64,000 nt of DNA. Origin: Zoogloea sp. (lineage in GTDB: Bacteria; Pseudomonadota; Gammaproteobacteria; Burkholderiales; Rhodocyclaceae). Made by a program: the position numbers and the translations under genes. The DNA is taken from positions 98,704 to 162,703 of the forward strand of contig NZ_JAOAUU010000054.1 of the NCBI RefSeq assembly GCF_030157465.1, read 5' to 3'. Of the stretch, positions 52,701 to 64,000 are shown piece after piece. The notes beneath the pieces are model-generated. The model was not told the DNA's origin, ran no database searches, and saw nothing but the letters and a program-made list of their open reading frames with translations. The stretch's first letter is position 1. The number at the start of each line of letters is the position of its first letter.

Positions 52701-54464
52701 CTGGTGAACGCCGACCAGATCCAGATCAAGATGGCCCAGGGCGCCAAGCCCGGCGAAGGCGGCCAGCTGCCCGGCCACAAGGTGTCCGAATACATCGGCT
52801 TCCTGCGTCACTCGGTGCCGGGCGTCGGTCTGATTTCGCCCCCGCCGCACCACGACATCTACTCGATCGAGGATCTGGCCCAGCTTATCCACGATCTGAA
52901 GAACACCAACCCGGTGGCGGATATCTCCGTCAAGCTGGTGTCCGAGGTGGGTGTCGGTACCGTGGCGGCCGGCGTGGCCAAGGCCAAGGCCGACCACGTG
53001 GTGATCGCCGGTCACGACGGCGGCACGGGCGCCTCGCCCCTGTCGTCGATCAAGTACGCCGGTTCGCCGTGGGAACTCGGCCTGGCCGAAACCCAGCAAA
53101 CCCTGGTGCTCAACCGCCTGCGCAGCCGTATCCGCGTGCAGGTCGATGGCCAGATCAAGACCGGTCGCGACGTCGTCATCGGTGCGCTGCTGGGCGCCGA
53201 CGAATTCGGTTTCGCCACTGCGCCGTTGGTCGTCGAAGGCTGCATCATGATGCGCAAGTGTCACCTCAACACCTGTCCGGTTGGCGTTGCCACCCAGGAT
53301 CCGGCCCTGCGCAAGCGCTTCTCCGGCCAGCCCGAGCACGTCGTCAATTACTTCTTCTTCGTTGCCGAGGAAGTGCGTGAACTGATGGCTCAGCTTGGTG
53401 TTCGCAAGTTCGACGAGCTGATCGGCCGTGCTGACCTGCTCGACATGAAGGCCGGCATCGAGCACTGGAAGGCCCGCGGCCTTGATTACAGCCGCATTTT
53501 CCACCTGCCCAACGTGCCTGCCGACGTGCCACGCATCCACACTGAAACCCAGGACCACAACCTGGGCAAGGCGCTGGACAACCAGCTCATCGAGCTGGCC
53601 AGGCCGGCGCTCGAAAAGGGCGAGAAGGTTTCCTTCGAAGTCCCGGTGCGCAACATCAACCGTACGGTCGGCGCCATGCTGTCCGGCAAGTTTGCGGCCA
53701 AGTACGGCCACGCCGGTCTGCCCGACGACACCGTGCATATCAAGCTCAACGGCACGGCCGGCCAGAGCTTCGGCGCCTTCCTGTCCCGCGGTCTGACCCT
53801 CGAACTCGTGGGTGAAGGCAACGACTACGTCGGCAAGGGCCTCTCCGGCGGCCGTATCGTCGTGCGCCCGGCGCCTGGCTTCAAGTGCGATACGTCGCGC
53901 AACATCATCATCGGCAACACCGTGCTCTACGGCGCCACCGAAGGTGAGGCCTATTTCGCCGGTGTTGGCGGCGAGCGTTTCGCGGTGCGCAACTCCGGTG
54001 CCACCACCGTCGTGGAAGGCGTGGGCGACCACGGCTGCGAATACATGACGGGCGGCACCGTGGTGGTCCTCGGCATGACCGGCCGCAACTTTGCGGCGGG
54101 CATGTCCGGCGGCGTCGCCTACGTGTTCGATGAAGACGGCACCTTCGAAGGTCGCTGCAACATGGCCCAGGTGGCCCTGGAGCCGGTCGAGGAAGAGTTT
54201 GCTGCCCGCCAGGGTAGCGAGGCCGGCGACGATCTCGAAGGCCATGGCCGTGTCGACGTGCGCCACCTGGGCATGGCTGACGAAGCCCTGCTCAAGATGC
54301 TCATCGAACGTCATGCCACCTACACCGGTAGCGAAACCGCCAAGACCATCCTGGCTGACTGGGCAGCCTACCGCTGCAAGTTCGTCAAGGTGATGCCGCA
54401 CGAATACCGTCGCGCGCTGGCCGAAATGGCCGCGCAAAAACAGAACGAACTGGAGGCCGCGTAA
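49788..54464 (+). CDS. gltB: Glutamate synthase (NADPH) large subunit
   Basis: 1558 residues from the ATG at 49788, chosen because GAGGAA lies 7 bases upstream; the frame opens at 49749. The N-terminal '[14 protein letters not shown]' gives the class II glutaminase nucleophile Cys19 after an 18-residue propeptide. The central and FMN/synthase domains carry '[25 protein letters not shown]' region and Fe-S ligands '[14 protein letters not shown]'; a GltS beta-helix follows. It makes two glutamates from glutamine and 2-oxoglutarate with GltD. gltD starts 1 base after its stop. Confidence 0.97.
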   Translation: MDLPLEQGLYDPANEHDACGVGFIAHIKGNKTHEIVLQGLEILKNLDHRGAVGADPLQGDGAGILIQIPDTLFREEMAKQGVSLPPAGDYGVGMVFLPKEHASRLACEEEIERAARAEGQVVLGWRDVPTDPAMPMSPTVKAKEPVIRQVFIGRGPDVMVTDALERKLYVIRRRAANAIGSLKLKHSKEFYTPSMSARTINYKGLLLADQVGQYYTDLLDPRCVSALSLVHQRFSTNTFPTWHLAHPFRYIAHNGEINTVRGNYNWMRAREKGTSSPLLGDDLQKLWPLIYPGQSDSASFDNALELLVMGGYSLAHAMMMMIPEAWESHTLMDPKRRAFYEYHAAMMEPWDGPAAVAFTDGRQIGATLDRNGLRPARYLVTDDDCVVMASESGVLPIPDAKIVKKWRLQPGKMFLIDMEQGRIIDDKELKESLAAAKPYQDWLSRINIKLDACTEPASVAAPECAASVLDRQQAFGYTQEDIKFILEPMAKSGEEATGSMGNDSPLAVLSAKNKPIYNYFRQLFAQVTNPPIDPIREQLVMSLVSFVGPRPNLLGINEINPPYRLEVTQPVLTFADMAKLREIARYTENKFRSAELDICYPLAWGKEGVEARLASLCAEAENAVLNGSNILIVSDRKVDALNVAIPALLATSAVHQHLVTKGLRTRTGLVVETGSARETHHFAVLAGYGAEAVHPYLALETLTELAKGDAATADKYIKHFIKGVGKGLMKVMSKMGISTFMSYTGAQIFEAIGLQKSLIEKYFTGTSSQVEGISVFEVMEETIRLHQQAFSADPVLANMLDAGGEYAYRVRGDEHMWTPDAIAKLQHATRSNQFDTYKEYAKIINDQGKRHMTLRGLFELKPVGAPVPLEEVESAKEIVKRFATGAMSLGSISTEAHTTLAVAMNRIGGRSNTGEGGEDPKRFIPINQPTKLSEIIGASRIERDLQLQAGDSLRSSIKQVASGRFGVTTEYLVNADQIQIKMAQGAKPGEGGQLPGHKVSEYIGFLRHSVPGVGLISPPPHHDIYSIEDLAQLIHDLKNTNPVADISVKLVSEVGVGTVAAGVAKAKADHVVIAGHDGGTGASPLSSIKYAGSPWELGLAETQQTLVLNRLRSRIRVQVDGQIKTGRDVVIGALLGADEFGFATAPLVVEGCIMMRKCHLNTCPVGVATQDPALRKRFSGQPEHVVNYFFFVAEEVRELMAQLGVRKFDELIGRADLLDMKAGIEHWKARGLDYSRIFHLPNVPADVPRIHTETQDHNLGKALDNQLIELARPALEKGEKVSFEVPVRNINRTVGAMLSGKFAAKYGHAGLPDDTVHIKLNGTAGQSFGAFLSRGLTLELVGEGNDYVGKGLSGGRIVVRPAPGFKCDTSRNIIIGNTVLYGATEGEAYFAGVGGERFAVRNSGATTVVEGVGDHGCEYMTGGTVVVLGMTGRNFAAGMSGGVAYVFDEDGTFEGRCNMAQVALEPVEEEFAARQGSEAGDDLEGHGRVDVRHLGMADEALLKMLIERHATYTGSETAKTILADWAAYRCKFVKVMPHEYRRALAEMAAQKQNELEAA

Positions 54465-54465
54465 C

Positions 54466-55929
<1,464 letters not shown>

Positions 55930-55950
55930 TCGCTGAGCGTTCAACTAAAA

Positions 55951-55970
55951 AGCCCGGAATTTTCCGGGCT
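55951..55970 (-). terminator. Terminator for the minus-strand J-domain gene
   Basis: AGCCCGGA and TCCGGGCT form an 8-pair stem with a 4-base loop. On the minus strand it is followed by TTTTAGTT, orienting it as the end of the J-domain gene; on the plus strand the tail is not T-rich. Confidence 0.65.
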
Positions 55971-55988
55971 TCAAGCAGATGCTCATTC

Positions 55989-56031
55989 AATCCCCACCCA
56001 GCGGACTTCGCCGGGTGGGGATTTTGTTTTT
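55989..56031 (+). terminator. Intrinsic terminator after gltBD
   Basis: AATCCCCACCC (55989-55999) pairs exactly with GGGTGGGGATT (56013-56023), and TTTTGTTTTT follows. Confidence 0.85.
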
Positions 56032-56075
56032 CAGGAGGCCATCATGAGCACGCGCGATGCGTGGAGTCAGATGGG

Positions 56076-57188
56076 TCAGAAGGGGAAATCCAGGTCAGTG
56101 GAGCGTTGGCGGCGCAAGTTGATGGTCTTCAGCCAGGCTTTGAGTTGCTTCGGATCAGCGACGTTTTCCAGGTCTGCCTGCACGCGCTGAATATTGATCT
56201 CACAGTGGGCCATGTCGGCCTGCAGCATGGGCATCAGGTCGTGGGGGCGGAGTCTCTCGAAGGGCGACAGGCCAAACTCGGCGGCAAATCCGTGCTCGAC
56301 GTGCTGGATTTCCATATCCAGCTCTCCCAGCTGGCCTTTCAGAATCTTGATGTAGTGCTTGAGCCGCTCTCCGCCGAGCGATGCCAGGTGGGCCTGATCA
56401 ATGTGTTCGAGCTGCAGTTGCAGCTCCAGTAGTTGCAACAAATTGCCTTTTTCGTAGGCTTCATTGACGCGCTGCATCAGCTCGGTCTTGCGCTGCCGCT
56501 CGGCGGGGTCCGGTTCCCGGTCGGGGTGCAGGGCACTGGCCAGCTTGCGATAGACCTCGCGGATCGACTGGCTCATTTGTTTTTCCTCCGCTTCGCGCTG
56601 GGCGTCGCGGGCCAGTTGCTTGGCGGTTTTCTTGCGCGGCGCCGCTTGGGTGTGTCCGGCTTCGTGCTGGGCCTGGAACTGGCTTTCCACCCGCTGCATC
56701 AGCTCTTCGGGCGAGCTCAGGTCAATATCGTCGCCCAGATCCATGCCGAGCATCTCTTCCAGCATGGATTTCATGTCCTCCTGTCGGGCCGCCTCTTCGG
56801 CGTCGAAATCGGATTGGCTGTGCGTGTTGTACAAGGCCTTGATCTCGTCATCGTCCTGGCGTGCAAGAACGCTCTGGGCAAGCTCGCTGATCATGACCGA
56901 CAGCTTGCGTTTTTCGCCCTTTGTCACCCCTTTTTGCCCGTGGGCCAGGTCCAGGCTGCGGGCAAGCTGGATGTGCAGCTCGGTTTCCCTGTCCTGTAGC
57001 GGCAGCAGGTCGCTGACGTAGCGCTGCTTGAACAGGGGGATTGCTTCGCCCCAGGCGGCCAGCTCGGCGCGCCGGGCGTCGATTTTCTTGATCAGGGTAT
57101 TGAAGGCTTTCTGGTCCTTGTTGAGCGGTGCTGCGCTTGTGAGGACCAGACTGGGGGGCAGGAGGGCTTTACGAGAGAGAAGGGGCAT
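56076..57188 (-). CDS. J-domain protein with long helical flanks
   Basis: 370 residues. A J-domain-like segment at about 208-260 has 'SIREVYRKLASALHPDREPD' (intact HPD) and 'RVNEAYEKGNLLQLLELQLQ'. The flanks are highly charged and probably coiled coil. There is no G/F region, zinc finger or client-binding domain, so it is a specialised DnaK co-chaperone rather than DnaJ. Partner and client are unknown. Monocistronic; convergent with gltD. Confidence 0.8.
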   Translation of the reverse strand: MPLLSRKALLPPSLVLTSAAPLNKDQKAFNTLIKKIDARRAELAAWGEAIPLFKQRYVSDLLPLQDRETELHIQLARSLDLAHGQKGVTKGEKRKLSVMISELAQSVLARQDDDEIKALYNTHSQSDFDAEEAARQEDMKSMLEEMLGMDLGDDIDLSSPEELMQRVESQFQAQHEAGHTQAAPRKKTAKQLARDAQREAEEKQMSQSIREVYRKLASALHPDREPDPAERQRKTELMQRVNEAYEKGNLLQLLELQLQLEHIDQAHLASLGGERLKHYIKILKGQLGELDMEIQHVEHGFAAEFGLSPFERLRPHDLMPMLQADMAHCEINIQRVQADLENVADPKQLKAWLKTINLRRQRSTDLDFPF

Positions 57189-57302
57189 GTTCAGGTGCGC
57201 TCGGGCGGATCGCCGAGGTGGTGCGGCAACTGGCGCCGTCTTTGAAGGAGGACGAATCCAGTTACCGCCGGTATGTTGAGTTTCGGGTCGGGCGGCTGAG
57301 GT

Positions 57303-58502
57303 TCAGCCAAGTCCGAGAAGATTTACCGCGTGGTGGCCGATCATCCATTCCTCGTTGGTCGGCACGACGAGCACTTCGACCTTGCTGTCCTTGGTATGGA
57401 TGCGGGTGGCGTGGCGCTGGTTGGCGGCCGGGTAGAGGTGCAGGCCGGTCCAGGCCAGCCATTCGGCGATGCGGGCGCGGATCGGGGCGGCGTGCTCGCC
57501 GATGCCGCCGGTGAACACCAGCGCCTCAAGGCCGCCGGAGGCCATCGACAGCTGGCCGACCATGCAGGCGGCGCGGTAGCAGAAAAGCTCGACCGCTTCC
57601 CTGGCCGAATCCTCGTCGGATTCGAGCAGCACGCGCATGTCCTGGCTGATGCCGGACACGCCGAGCAGGCCGGATTGCTTGTAGATGAGGTTTGAAAGCG
57701 CCTTGGCGTCCATGCCCTTTTGTTCAACCAGGTGCAGGATCACGCCGGGGTCGAGGCTGCCGGTGCGGGTGCCCATCATCAGGCCGTCTACCGCGGTGAA
57801 GCCCATGCTGGTGTCGCGGGAGAGGCCGTCGCGCAGCGCGCACATGCTGGCGCCGTTGCCCAGGTGGGCGATGACGATGGCGCCGCGGGCCTTTTCCTCG
57901 CCGAGCAGATCCGGCAGCTGACGTGCCACGAATTCGTAGGACAGGCCATGGAAGCCGTAGCGCTTGACGCCTTCGTTGAAGAGGGCGCGGGGCACCGGGA
58001 AACGCTCGGCCACGGGCAGGCGGGTGCGGTGGAAGGCGGTGTCGAAACAGCCGACCTGCCTGACGTCCGGCATCAGCGAGAACAGCGACTTGATGGCTCG
58101 CAGGTTGTGGGGCTGGTGGAGCGGGGCGAGCGGAATCAGGGTTTCGAGCTCGGCCACGACTTCCGGCGTCAGGACCACGGGCGCGCCGTAGTGGTCGCCG
58201 CCGTGCACGATGCGGTGGCCGGCAGCGACGATTTCGACGCCGGGGCTATGGCGGTTGATCCAGTTGAAGATGAATTCCAGTGCCAGGCGGTGTTGGCCGT
58301 TCTGGTCGGTGTCGGGCGGAACCGCGAGGGCTTCGGTAAAGCGCTCGCCGGAGCTGTTGTCCTTGGCGTGCATCAGCGGTTCGGCACCGATGCCTTCCAC
58401 CTGACCCGACAGGCGCGGCATGTCGGCCAGCTTCGGGGTCATCGGGAAAAGCGCGAACTTGAGGCTGGACGAACCAGCGTTGAGGATGAGAACAGCTTTC
58501 AC
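57303..58502 (-). CDS. ackA: Acetate kinase
   Basis: 399 residues from the GTG at 58502, overlapping the upstream stop as GTGA. Motifs: 'VLILNAGSSSLKFALF', 'GHRIVHGGDHYGAPVVLTPEV' region, 'IAHLGNGASMCALRDG', 'DTSMGFTAVDGLMMGTRTGSLDPG' region and 'FTGGIGEHA'. It interconverts acyl phosphate and ATP with the acyltransferase encoded just upstream. The same frame is open far upstream, but only as a shadow of that gene. Confidence 0.96.
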   Translation of the reverse strand: MKAVLILNAGSSSLKFALFPMTPKLADMPRLSGQVEGIGAEPLMHAKDNSSGERFTEALAVPPDTDQNGQHRLALEFIFNWINRHSPGVEIVAAGHRIVHGGDHYGAPVVLTPEVVAELETLIPLAPLHQPHNLRAIKSLFSLMPDVRQVGCFDTAFHRTRLPVAERFPVPRALFNEGVKRYGFHGLSYEFVARQLPDLLGEEKARGAIVIAHLGNGASMCALRDGLSRDTSMGFTAVDGLMMGTRTGSLDPGVILHLVEQKGMDAKALSNLIYKQSGLLGVSGISQDMRVLLESDEDSAREAVELFCYRAACMVGQLSMASGGLEALVFTGGIGEHAAPIRARIAEWLAWTGLHLYPAANQRHATRIHTKDSKVEVLVVPTNEEWMIGHHAVNLLGLG

Positions 58503-59911
58503 AGGCGGACTCCCTGGCGACGTTTGTGGGCCATCAGCTGCGCAATGGCGCAGGATGCAGTGCGGGTTTCGGCGGTATCGGCACGGCTGGTGAGCACGAT
58601 GGGGACGCGGGTGCCCAGCACCACGCCAGCCATCAGCGCATCGGCCAGGTATTCGAGCTGCTTGGCGACCATGTTGCCGGATTCGAGGTCGGGCACGACG
58701 AGGATGTCGGCCTGGCCGGCGACGGCGGAGCGGATGCCCTTGGTCTTGGCGGCAACGAGGGACACCGCGTTGTCGAACGCGAGCGGGCCGTCGAGGAGGC
58801 CGCCCCGGATCTGGCCGCGGTCGGCCATCTTGCACAGCGCGGCGGCGTCGAGCGTGGAGCGGATCTTGACGTTGACCGTTTCGACCGCCGACAGGATCGC
58901 CACCTTGGGTTCGGGCACGCCCATCATGATGGCCAGCTCGATGGCGTTCTGGACGATGTGCATCTTGTCTTCGAGGCTTGGCGCAATGTTGATGGCCGCG
59001 TCGGTGATCAGGAGCGGATGCGGGTAGGTCGGCACGTCGGCCATGAAGACGTGGGAAATGCGGCGCGCGGTGCGCAGGCCGGTTTCCTTGTTGACGACTT
59101 CGCTCATCAGCTCGTCGGTGTGCAGCGAGCCCTTCATCAGGGCTTCGACTTCGCCTGTGCGGGCGAGTCGCACGGCGGTTTCGGCCGAGGCGTGGCTGTG
59201 GGCCACGTCGATGATGCGCACGCCGTGCAGATCCAGCCCTTCGCGCTCGGCCACTTCGCGGATCTTGCTCTCGGGGCCGACCAGCACCGGAATGATCAGG
59301 CCGGCGTCGCGGGCCTGGATCGGGCCGCGCAGGGATTCCGTGTCGCAGGGATGGGCGACCGCCATCGGGATCGGCTCCATGCCCTTGGTCATTTCCAGCA
59401 CATGGAGATAGCGTTGCTGGCGGTCGGAAATGGTGATTTCCGGCATGGCCATGCGCGGCCGCTTGATCTTTTCGGTGGGCGCCATCACCTCGGCGGTGCC
59501 GTCGATGACTTTCAGGCCATCCTGGTTGACGCACTGGCATTCGAGCAGCAGATGATGGTTGTGCTCGAAGCGCTGGATACAGGTGATCGTGACGGTAAGG
59601 GTGTCGCCGATGGTGATCGGACGCCAGAATTTCAGGGTCTGGCCGACATAAACGGTGCCGGGGCCGGGAAATTCGGTGCCGAGGATGGACGAAATCAGCA
59701 CGCTGCCCCACATCGAGTGGCCAACCACTTCGCGGAACTGGCTGGAGCGGGCGAATTCAGGGTCCACGTGGGTCGGGTTCACGTCGCCCGACATCACGGC
59801 GAAGAGGTGGATGTCCTCGGGCAGAAGGGTGCGGACGAGTTGGGCGGAGTCGCCGACTGCGATCTCGTCGAAAGTCCGGTTCTGGATGAAGTCGCGGTTT
59901 TGATGGTTCAT
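58499..59911 (-). CDS. MaoC-like hydratase fused to phosphate acetyl/butyryltransferase
   Basis: 470 residues. Residues 1-150 are a MaoC/hot-dog domain with the hydratase motif 'DVNPTHVDPEFA' and 'GHSMWGSVLISSILG'. Residues 165-470 are a phosphotransacetylase domain: 'MAVAHPCDTESLRGP', 'LMKGSLHTDELMSEVV', 'RRISHVFMADVP', 'GPLAFDNAVS'. Fused proteins of this type are annotated as bifunctional enoyl-CoA hydratase/phosphate acetyltransferase. With acetate kinase it would form an acyl-CoA to acyl-phosphate to ATP route. Acyl chain preference is not evident. Confidence 0.9.
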   Translation of the reverse strand: MNHQNRDFIQNRTFDEIAVGDSAQLVRTLLPEDIHLFAVMSGDVNPTHVDPEFARSSQFREVVGHSMWGSVLISSILGTEFPGPGTVYVGQTLKFWRPITIGDTLTVTITCIQRFEHNHHLLLECQCVNQDGLKVIDGTAEVMAPTEKIKRPRMAMPEITISDRQQRYLHVLEMTKGMEPIPMAVAHPCDTESLRGPIQARDAGLIIPVLVGPESKIREVAEREGLDLHGVRIIDVAHSHASAETAVRLARTGEVEALMKGSLHTDELMSEVVNKETGLRTARRISHVFMADVPTYPHPLLITDAAINIAPSLEDKMHIVQNAIELAIMMGVPEPKVAILSAVETVNVKIRSTLDAAALCKMADRGQIRGGLLDGPLAFDNAVSLVAAKTKGIRSAVAGQADILVVPDLESGNMVAKQLEYLADALMAGVVLGTRVPIVLTSRADTAETRTASCAIAQLMAHKRRQGVRL

Positions 59912-60104
59912 GACATTTCCTGGATTTTGCGATGCAGCATGACGATTCTACGGAAAGGCGTGCAGGGAACTTTAGCACTAGATCAAAAGAGTGTTGCATT
60001 GCATCAGTGGCCTGGCCTCAAAGCGAGAACTGTGTCGCAAAGGCCTGAAATATCGACGTGCTAAAATCCGCGAAAATACATTCAAACCGCATTAAGGGAT
60101 GTCC

Positions 60105-61469
60105 ATGGAAGTGATCGTTCTCGCCGCCGGCCAAGGCAAACGCATGCGCTCGGTGCTGCCCAAGGTTCTCCAGCCGCTGGCTGCCAAGCCAATGCTGGGC
60201 CATGTACTCGATACGGCCCGTACGCTGGAGGCCCGGCGCATCGTCGTAGTTTATGGCCACGGGGGCGAAGTGGTGCGCGAAGCCCTTGATGCACCCGATC
60301 TCGCCTGGGCCCGCCAGGATCCGCCCCAGGGCACCGGCCATGCAGTGCAGCAGGCCATGCCGCTGGTCGAGGACGGCGACACGGCCCTGATCCTGTACGG
60401 CGACGTGCCGCTGATCGGCGTGCCGACCCTGCAGCGCCTGATGGCGGCCGCCGGCGAAAAGCGGCTGGCCCTGCTCACGGTCCACATGACCGATCCCACC
60501 GGCTACGGCCGCATCCTCCGTGATGCCGCCGGCAAGGTGACGCGCATCGTCGAAGAGAAGGACGCCACGCCTGAAGAGCGCCGGGTGTGCGAAGTGAACA
60601 CCGGCATCCTCGCCGCGCCCGTCGAGCGCCTGCGCCACTGGCTGGCCAAGCTTAAAAACGACAACGCCCAGGGCGAGTATTACCTCACCGACATCATCGC
60701 GATGGCCGTGGCCGACGGGCTGGAGGTGATCACCACCCAGCCCGACGCCTTCGAGGAAACCCTCGGCGTCAATAACAAGACCCAGCTCGCCGAGCTGGAG
60801 CGCATCTACCAGCGCAACATCGCCCGTGGCCTCACCGACGCCGGCGTCACCGTCATCGACCCGGCCCGCATCGACGTGCGCGGTTCGCTCATCTGCGGTC
60901 GCGACGTGGAAATCGACATCAACTGCATCTTCGAAGGCTGTGTCGAACTCGGCGACGGCGTGCGCATCGGCGCCAACTGCGTGGTGAAAAACTCCCGCAT
61001 CGGCGCCGGCAGCAAAATCGCCGCCTTCTCGCAGATCGAGGACACGGTGATGGGCGAAGTCTGCGTCATCGGCCCCTACGCCCGTACCCGCCCGGGCACC
61101 GTGCTGGGCAAGGATGTGCACCTGGGCAACTTCGTCGAGGTGAAGAACAGCGTGATCGCCGATCACTCCAAGGCCAATCACCTGGCCTACGTGGGCGACG
61201 CCGACATCGGCCAGCGGGTCAACGTTGGCGCCGGTACCATCACCTGCAATTACGATGGCGCCAACAAGTTCCGCACCATCATCGAGGACGACGTGTTCAT
61301 CGGCTCCGATACGCAGCTTGTCGCTCCGGTGCGGGTCGGCCGCGGTGCCACGCTGGGTGCCGGCACCACCCTCTCCAAGGATGCGCCGGCCGACCAGCTC
61401 ACCGTGTCCCGTGCCAAACAGGTTTCCGTGGCGGGCTGGAAGCGCCCGGTCAAGGCCAAAAAGGCCTGA
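60105..61469 (+). CDS. glmU: Bifunctional GlcNAc-1-P uridyltransferase / GlcN-1-P acetyltransferase
   Basis: 454 residues. The ATG at 60105 is preferred over 60099 because AAGGG sits 6 bases before it. N-terminal pyrophosphorylase: '[20 protein letters not shown]' and '[12 protein letters not shown]'. The C-terminal left-handed beta-helix shows hexapeptide repeats ('GARTRP'-like '[13 protein letters not shown]', '[16 protein letters not shown]'). It makes UDP-N-acetylglucosamine for peptidoglycan and LPS. Divergent from the MaoC-PTA gene; 90 bases before glmS. Confidence 0.97.
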   Translation: MEVIVLAAGQGKRMRSVLPKVLQPLAAKPMLGHVLDTARTLEARRIVVVYGHGGEVVREALDAPDLAWARQDPPQGTGHAVQQAMPLVEDGDTALILYGDVPLIGVPTLQRLMAAAGEKRLALLTVHMTDPTGYGRILRDAAGKVTRIVEEKDATPEERRVCEVNTGILAAPVERLRHWLAKLKNDNAQGEYYLTDIIAMAVADGLEVITTQPDAFEETLGVNNKTQLAELERIYQRNIARGLTDAGVTVIDPARIDVRGSLICGRDVEIDINCIFEGCVELGDGVRIGANCVVKNSRIGAGSKIAAFSQIEDTVMGEVCVIGPYARTRPGTVLGKDVHLGNFVEVKNSVIADHSKANHLAYVGDADIGQRVNVGAGTITCNYDGANKFRTIIEDDVFIGSDTQLVAPVRVGRGATLGAGTTLSKDAPADQLTVSRAKQVSVAGWKRPVKAKKA

Positions 61470-61559
61470 TCTCCATTTCGCCGCCCACTTCGTCGCCCAT
61501 TCCGATTTCCAGTTTTCGATCCGGCCTGACGGCCGGATTCTCCTGAAAGGCTCCCCATC

Positions 61560-63398
61560 ATGTGTGGCATCGTCACCGCCATTGCCCGTCGCAACATCGT
61601 TCCTGTGCTTATTGAAGGGCTGCGCAAGCTTGAATACCGCGGCTACGACTCCGCCGGTCTCGCCGTTCTCAAGACCGAAGGCGCCCCGCAGCTGCAGCGC
61701 CTGCGCGCCGTAGGCCGCGTCGACGCGCTGGCTGCCCAAGCCGATGCAACCGGCCTCACCGCCAGCATCGGCATCGCCCACACCCGCTGGGCCACCCACG
61801 GGGTGCCCTCCGAGCGCAACGCCCACCCGCACATCTCCGACGGTCTGGCAGTGGTGCACAACGGCATCATCGAAAACTTCGAAGAGCTGCGCAGCAGCCT
61901 GCAGGCCAAGGGCTACGTGTTTACGTCCGAAACCGACACCGAAGCCATTGCCCACCTGCTTCACGACAAGCTCAAGACCATCCCCGACCTCTTCGACGCG
62001 GTGCGTGCCACCATCGCCGAACTGATCGGCGCCTACGCCATCGGCGTGCTCAGCGAAACCGACCCGAACCGCGCCATCGTTGCCCGCAAGGGCTCGCCGC
62101 TGCTCCTCGGCATCGGCGAAGACGGCCACTACGCCGCTTCCGACACCGCGGCGCTGCTGCAGGTGACCCGCAAGGTGGTCTATCTCGAAGACGGCGACGT
62201 GGCCGAACTCACCCTCGACGGCTACCGCGTCACGCTGCTGGACGGCACCCCGGTCGAGCGCCCGGTGAACATCTCCAGCCTGTCGGCCGATGCCGTCGAG
62301 CTGGGCAAGTATCGCCACTACATGCAGAAGGAAATCTTCGAGCAGCCCCAGGCCCTTGCCAACACCCTCGAAATGATCGCCGGCGGCGGCGGCATTTCCC
62401 CGCAGCTGTTCGGCGCGCCGGCGCTGGAAGTCTTTGGCGCCACCCGTCGCGTGCTGATTCTCGCCTGCGGCACCAGCTACCACGCCGGCCTCGTCGCCCG
62501 CTACTGGATCGAAGCCGTCGCCAAGCTGCCGTGCTCGGTCGAAATCGCCAGCGAATACCGCTACCGCGAATCGGTGCCCGACCCCGAAACCCTGGTCGTC
62601 GTGATCTCCCAGTCCGGTGAAACCGCCGACACCCTGGCCGCGCTCAAGTTTGCCAAGAGCCTGGGCATGACCAAGACCCTGGCAATCTGCAACGTGCCCG
62701 AGTCCGCCATCGTGCGCGAAACCGCGCTGCGTTTCGTAACCCGCGCCGGTCCCGAGATCGGTGTCGCCTCCACCAAGGCCTTCACCACCCAGCTCGCCGC
62801 GCTGGCCCTGCTCACGCTGACCCTCGCCAAGATCAACGGCCACCTCAGCGAAGCCGAAGAAGCCGCCCACCTCACCGCCCTGCGCCACCTGCCGGTGGCC
62901 GTCGCCAAGGTCGTCGAACTCGAGCCCGAGATCGAACGCTGGGCCCAGCGCTTCGCCGGCAAGCACCACGCCCTCTTCCTCGGCCGCGGCGAGCACTACC
63001 CGATCGCGCTCGAAGGCGCGCTCAAGCTCAAGGAAATCTCCTACATCCACGCCGAAGCCTACCCAGCCGGCGAACTCAAGCACGGCCCGCTGGCGCTGGT
63101 GGACAAGGAGATGCCCGTCATCGCCGTGGCCCCGGCCGACTCCCTGCTCGAAAAGCTCAAGTCCAACCTGCAGGAAGTGAAGGCCCGCGGCGGCGAACTC
63201 TACGTTTTTGCCGACGCCGGCAGCGAAATGCCGGAATCCGAAGGCGTGCACATCCTGCACCTGCCCGAGCACTACGGCATGCTCTCGCCCATCCTCCACG
63301 TCATCCCCCTGCAACTGCTCAGCTACCACGCCGCGCTGGTCAAGGGCACCGACGTAGACAAGCCCCGCAACCTCGCAAAATCCGTGACTGTGGAATAA
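61560..63398 (+). CDS. glmS: Glutamine-fructose-6-phosphate aminotransferase
   Basis: 612 residues. Nucleophile Cys2 in '[20 protein letters not shown]', glutaminase motifs '[20 protein letters not shown]' and '[14 protein letters not shown]'; the SIS isomerase half has '[18 protein letters not shown]' and '[16 protein letters not shown]', ending '[11 protein letters not shown]'. It starts hexosamine synthesis, making glucosamine-6-phosphate. The 90-base glmU-glmS gap contains an 8-pair hairpin (ATCCGGCC/GGCCGGAT) about 20 bases before the start. No glmS ribozyme is seen. Confidence 0.97.
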   Translation: MCGIVTAIARRNIVPVLIEGLRKLEYRGYDSAGLAVLKTEGAPQLQRLRAVGRVDALAAQADATGLTASIGIAHTRWATHGVPSERNAHPHISDGLAVVHNGIIENFEELRSSLQAKGYVFTSETDTEAIAHLLHDKLKTIPDLFDAVRATIAELIGAYAIGVLSETDPNRAIVARKGSPLLLGIGEDGHYAASDTAALLQVTRKVVYLEDGDVAELTLDGYRVTLLDGTPVERPVNISSLSADAVELGKYRHYMQKEIFEQPQALANTLEMIAGGGGISPQLFGAPALEVFGATRRVLILACGTSYHAGLVARYWIEAVAKLPCSVEIASEYRYRESVPDPETLVVVISQSGETADTLAALKFAKSLGMTKTLAICNVPESAIVRETALRFVTRAGPEIGVASTKAFTTQLAALALLTLTLAKINGHLSEAEEAAHLTALRHLPVAVAKVVELEPEIERWAQRFAGKHHALFLGRGEHYPIALEGALKLKEISYIHAEAYPAGELKHGPLALVDKEMPVIAVAPADSLLEKLKSNLQEVKARGGELYVFADAGSEMPESEGVHILHLPEHYGMLSPILHVIPLQLLSYHAALVKGTDVDKPRNLAKSVTVE

Positions 63399-63461
63399 GC
63401 GGGTATGGGGTCAGGGGTTTTTGCTCTGATTAATTAAAGTCGAAAACTCCAAATCCCCTTG

Positions 63462-63494
63462 ATGCGCCCGGTATCCCCGGGCGCATTTGTTTTT
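63462..63494 (+). terminator. Intrinsic terminator after glmS
   Basis: ATGCGCCCGG (63462-63471) pairs exactly with CCGGGCGCAT (63477-63486), then TTTGTTTTT. It ends the glmU-glmS unit. Confidence 0.9.
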
Positions 63495-63626
63495 ACAGGC
63501 TTGGCACGTGCTTGAAATCAATCAGGATGGACTGTCGGCTGCTCGGCCTGCAATTCACCGATTAGCCGCCGTTCAGTTGCCGAAGCGCGCTGGGAGCCAC
63601 CCGGTCACCCTTGGGGCTAATCCAGC

Positions 63627-64000
63627 CTAACTGGATGAAGCCGCCACCTTGGCCCGCGCCACGTGCAGTTTTTTATAACTATCGATCAGGCGCTGGTGCC
63701 GGTCGAGCCCTTCCAGTTTCATGCTCGTCGGCGTCAGGCCGAAGAAGCGCACGCTGCCGTCCACCGACCCCCTCACCGCGTCCATCCGCGGGTTGCCAAA
63801 CATGCGGCGGAAATTGGCCTCGTAATTGTCCAGTTCCAGCTCGTCGTCCAGCAGCACCTCCAGCACCACATTCAAGGCCTGATAAAACAATCCGCGCTCG
63901 ACCGTGTTTTCGTTGTATTGCAGGAAGGCTTCCACCTGTTCCTTTGCCGCTTCAAATTGCTTCAAGGCGAGATTGATCAGCAGCTTCAATTCCAGAATCG
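63627..64000 (-). CDS. Unidentified protein, C-terminal part (gene runs off the window)
   Basis: About 124 C-terminal residues; the frame stays open through base 64000 (ILELKLLINLALKQ), so the true start is outside. Helical, with 'QYNENTVERGLFYQALNVVLEVLLDDELEL', 'NYEANFRRMFG' and a last stretch rich in basic residues and alanine. No recognised family. A TTG at 63989 could start it but would truncate an evident helix. Convergent with glmS. Confidence 0.6.
   Translation of the reverse strand, partial: ILELKLLINLALKQFEAAKEQVEAFLQYNENTVERGLFYQALNVVLEVLLDDELELDNYEANFRRMFGNPRMDAVRGSVDGSVRFFGLTPTSMKLEGLDRHQRLIDSYKKLHVARAKVAASSS

Noticed and set aside
57303..59711. 802-residue minus-strand frame as a fusion ending in acetate kinase
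   Set aside because: The first 400 residues are low-complexity Arg/His/Pro shadow of the MaoC-PTA gene; AckA starts at the GTG at 58502.

Overview
The window looks like a chromosomal segment of a betaproteobacterium, most likely Rhodocyclales (Azoarcus/Thauera-like). This is inferred from high GC, gene content and gene order: metX-metW, rph-rdgB-hemW, yicC/gmk/rpoZ/spoT, lptM-lysA next to cyaY, and mrcA back to back with pilMNOPQ-aroK-aroB-dgt-gltBD. No 16S gene is present, so the genus is not determined.

Bases 1 to about 9160 are an accessory island. Its right end is a 45-base copy of the 3' half of initiator tRNA-fMet (9116-9160), the usual scar of site-specific integration. The island holds a minus-strand group: a Tle1-like DUF2235 hydrolase, a two-TIR protein, a SLOG-superfamily protein, a conserved-looking 147-residue protein of unknown function and a small TIR protein. 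Divergent from these is a 996-residue TIR / STAND NTPase / transmembrane / formylglycine-generating-enzyme-like (FGE) protein. The last 30 codons of its FGE domain have the substitution pattern of a diversity-generating-retroelement variable region, and a strong hairpin follows the stop codon. No reverse transcriptase or template repeat lies in the window. The whole resembles a nucleotide-signalling, TIR-based conflict system with a possibly diversified sensor.

From 9.2 kb to the end the content is core genome. 9.3-13.7 kb: methionine synthesis (metX, metW) and a regulatory PTS lacking any permease (EI, HPr, mannose-family EIIA). 13.7-18.2 kb: apbE, gshB, a solitary N6-adenine DNA methyltransferase and a GNAT-like protein. 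18.2-27.1 kb: hemW, rdgB, rph, a chemoreceptor with a sigma-28 type promoter, a PP2C phosphatase and Ser/Thr kinase pair, then yicC, gmk and rpoZ. 27.1-31 kb: a bifunctional (p)ppGpp synthase/hydrolase, a DUF3460 protein and a DEDD exonuclease/GIY-YIG fusion. 31-37.1 kb: RND efflux pump and adaptor, lysA, lptM, cyaY. 37.2-46.8 kb: penicillin-binding protein 1A, the pilMNOPQ type IV pilus assembly genes and an Ig-like lipoprotein gene between pilQ and aroK. 46.8-55.9 kb: aroK, aroB, dgt, gltB, gltD. 56-60 kb: a J-domain protein and a MaoC-phosphotransacetylase fusion with acetate kinase. 60-63.4 kb: glmU and glmS (UDP-GlcNAc synthesis). The window ends inside an unidentified gene.

The core genes form short, tightly packed operons, many with 4-base ATGA or GTGA overlaps. 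Intrinsic terminators are visible after gltBD, glmS, dgt, the exonuclease gene and the PP2C gene.
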